A stretch of 64,000 nt of DNA, taken from contig JAVYKX010000003.1 of NCBI GenBank assembly GCA_038741495.1, positions 102,883 through 166,882 of the forward strand, read 5' to 3'. Both the position numbers and the translations under genes were made by a program. Position 1 is the first letter of the stretch. Each line of letters starts with the position of its first letter. The notes beneath the pieces were generated by a model that had not been told where the DNA came from, did no database searches, and was given only the letters and a program-made list of their open reading frames with translations. Source of the DNA: Thermofilum sp. Its GTDB lineage: Archaea; Thermoproteota; Thermoprotei; Thermofilales; Thermofilaceae. Shown here piece after piece: positions 62,801-64,000 of this stretch.

Positions 62801-63389
62801 TAGCTTTTAAATCCAGTTTCGAAGAGCGGGGAACGCGTTTCCCGCAGGCTGGCGGGTAGGGTCTGCGCGCCCTTATGCCTTTCCCGTGCGCATAGCTTCG
62901 CGTTTGCGCTCGATCTCCGCGATGGCTTTATCCTTCGGAGGCCTTTGGGGAAGGCTGCCCGATCGGGTTCTCGTGCTGGCGGCGAGCCTATGGTCGGTAA
63001 GGTCGGGAGCACTTCCAGCTGTGCGGCAGGCTGGGGGCTCGGCGCGCCGGGGGGTGCTTTAACGGCACGAACTGCTGAGCATGTAGCTTGAAGCAGCTCC
63101 AAAACCTCACCGGCGTGAGGAGGTGTATTCAACCCGCAGCGGAGCATTGAGTTCTCGCTACGTGGGCCTGCTTTCTTCACGTGGAAGAGAGGGGGGAAGG
63201 GAGCGGAGGAGGCTCCATAGTAAGGATGAGTAGGGCGGCTTCTTCGCACCGGCGGGGGTTGAAATCGCTTCTCGAGCCTAGAGGGGTTGAGGGGCGAGGA
63301 GGTGCCGCTGGAGGTGCTCACCGCCCGTTCACGGCGGGTTGGGCGAGCTGTTGCCCCTGCGAGGGTAACGTGCTGACCCCGCGCTGGGA
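62801..63389. other. Region without a recognisable gene
   Basis: Only GC-rich chance frames. On the minus strand a short ending PKDKAIAEIERKREAMRTGK (about 62876-62940) looks protein-like and may be the tail of a lost gene. Confidence 0.3.
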
Positions 63390-63788
63390 TTAGTGGTATC
63401 TACCACGCTGGCCTGGTCTTCTGGGGCTCGATAGCTTGCGCAGGTCGAGCTTGACGCCTTTTTCCAGGGCTTCGGTTACGACCACTTTCCTGCCCTTGTA
63501 CTTCTCCAGCTGCTCGGGTGTGTAGGGGAACATCTCCAGCGTGAAGGACCCGTCCCAGAGCCTGCTGAGGAGCTCCATGTTCTCGATGAAGCTCCTCTCC
63601 TTGAACTTCTCAGAGACGACCACCATGTCGAGATCGCTGTCCGCCAGCGGGGTGCCGTAGACCCTCGAGCCGAAGAGGTAGACTTCGCTGACGTCGAGCT
63701 CGTCCCTCAAGCGCTTGAGGAAGGCTAGGAGCTCCCTCTTCTGCTTCTTCGAGAGCCGCACTTTGCCGAGCTCAGGGAAGGTTTCCAC
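63390..63788 (-). CDS. MNT-type nucleotidyltransferase with extended C-terminus
   Basis: A 132-residue nucleotidyltransferase: SEVYLFGSRVYGTPLADSDL then DMVVVSEKF gives the GSx10DxD site, and EMFPYTPEQLEKYKGRKVVV is usual for the family. GTG start. The HEPN partner upstream is reduced to a 23-residue tail, so this copy is an orphan antitoxin-like enzyme. Confidence 0.83.
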   Translation of the reverse strand: METFPELGKVRLSKKQKRELLAFLKRLRDELDVSEVYLFGSRVYGTPLADSDLDMVVVSEKFKERSFIENMELLSRLWDGSFTLEMFPYTPEQLEKYKGRKVVVTEALEKGVKLDLRKLSSPRRPGQRGRYH

Positions 63789-63843
63789 GGCTCTTCACCC
63801 ACTCCAGAACCCTCTGGGCCGCTGCGATGCACTTCTCGCGTGT
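63772..63843 (-). pseudogene. C-terminal remnant of a HEPN gene
   Basis: Minus-strand TREKCIAAAQRVLEWVKSRG then NLP and stop matches the last helix of HEPN proteins. An in-frame TAG (63844-63846) precedes it and nothing HEPN-like continues upstream to 64000. It overlaps the MNT start by 17 bp, the usual HEPN-MNT gene order. Confidence 0.5.
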
Positions 63844-64000
63844 CTATCTGCCCCTCGGTTTAAGCTTACCTTTGCGGCGCTCTACACCACTTTAACGCGG
63901 CTTGCGCTCAAGCCGACCTTCGAAGCGGGAGAAGTACCCCAGGGTTAACCCGCCTTGGAGACTGCAGCTGGCGAGAAGCGCTTTTACGCCCGCCTTCTCC

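Noticed and set aside
61607..62810. Open frames with repeated FNSFPAAS or LSILSQLL peptides.
   Set aside because: They are translations of the array 2 repeat.
1..64000. tRNA or rRNA genes, insertion sequences and prophage.
   Set aside because: No tRNA arm signature, rRNA stretch, transposase or terminal inverted repeat was recognised by eye; a covariance-model search would be needed to exclude intron-containing tRNAs.

Overview
The window looks like a GC-rich hyperthermophilic crenarchaeon (Thermoproteota), perhaps near Thermofilales; that placement is inferred. It rests on many TATA boxes about 25-35 bp before starts (leaderless transcripts), frequent GTG/TTG starts, a gamma-alpha fused 2-oxoacid:ferredoxin oxidoreductase, an archaeal CydA/CydA'-like oxidase pair, a Csa-type I-A CRISPR system with Csa3 and Csa5, and abundant small toxin-antitoxin modules. 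No rRNA, tRNA or insertion sequence was recognised.

Layout. 1-9.2 kb: 3' end of a molybdopterin oxidoreductase, an MscS channel, a ferredoxin / zinc-ribbon protein / 2-oxoacid:ferredoxin oxidoreductase operon, a GH4 glycosidase, a pilin-like surface protein and a protoglobin. 9.5-13.8 kb: a carbohydrate ABC importer (MalK-like ATPase, Tat-exported binding protein, two permeases) with a clear operator-like inverted repeat at the binding-protein promoter. 13.9-18.7 kb, minus strand: a monomethylamine-methyltransferase (MtmB) homologue that carries leucine where MtmB has pyrrolysine, its corrinoid protein, and a CydA/CydA' pair. 18.8-20.3 kb: a hypothetical gene and a repetitive coiled-coil protein.

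20.4-41.8 kb is a type I-A CRISPR-Cas locus: cas6, csa1, cas1, cas2, cas4; a convergent HerA helicase plus a NurA-like partner that seems to lack catalytic acids; a CRISPR array of 84 repeats transcribed on the minus strand; then csa3 diverging from csa5-cas7-cas5-cas8a-cas3'-cas3''. 42-51.5 kb is an eroded accessory stretch with a metallopeptidase-like gene, a frameshifted alpha-toroid protein, VapBC, HicBA, AbrB, a ribbon-helix-helix/retropepsin-like pair and HEPN-MNT genes, several of them truncated, frameshifted or duplicated. 51.5-62.8 kb is a complete type III-B locus (cmr4-cmr5-cmr1-cmr6-cas10-cmr3-csx1) followed by its own 17-repeat array. A nucleotidyltransferase with a remnant HEPN partner ends the window.

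How the parts work together. The Cmr locus has neither cas6 nor cas1/cas2, so it probably borrows those of the I-A locus. In support, both arrays have 25-bp repeats with the same ends, and the DNA just outside their leader-proximal repeats shares a spaced motif. Cas10 keeps both HD and GGDD motifs and Csx1 keeps its HEPN RX4H motif, so cyclic-oligoadenylate signalling is predicted to be intact. The most novel candidates are the non-pyrrolysine MtmB homologue beside an oxygen reductase, the HerA/degenerate-NurA pair at the adaptation module, and the ribbon-helix-helix/retropepsin pair.
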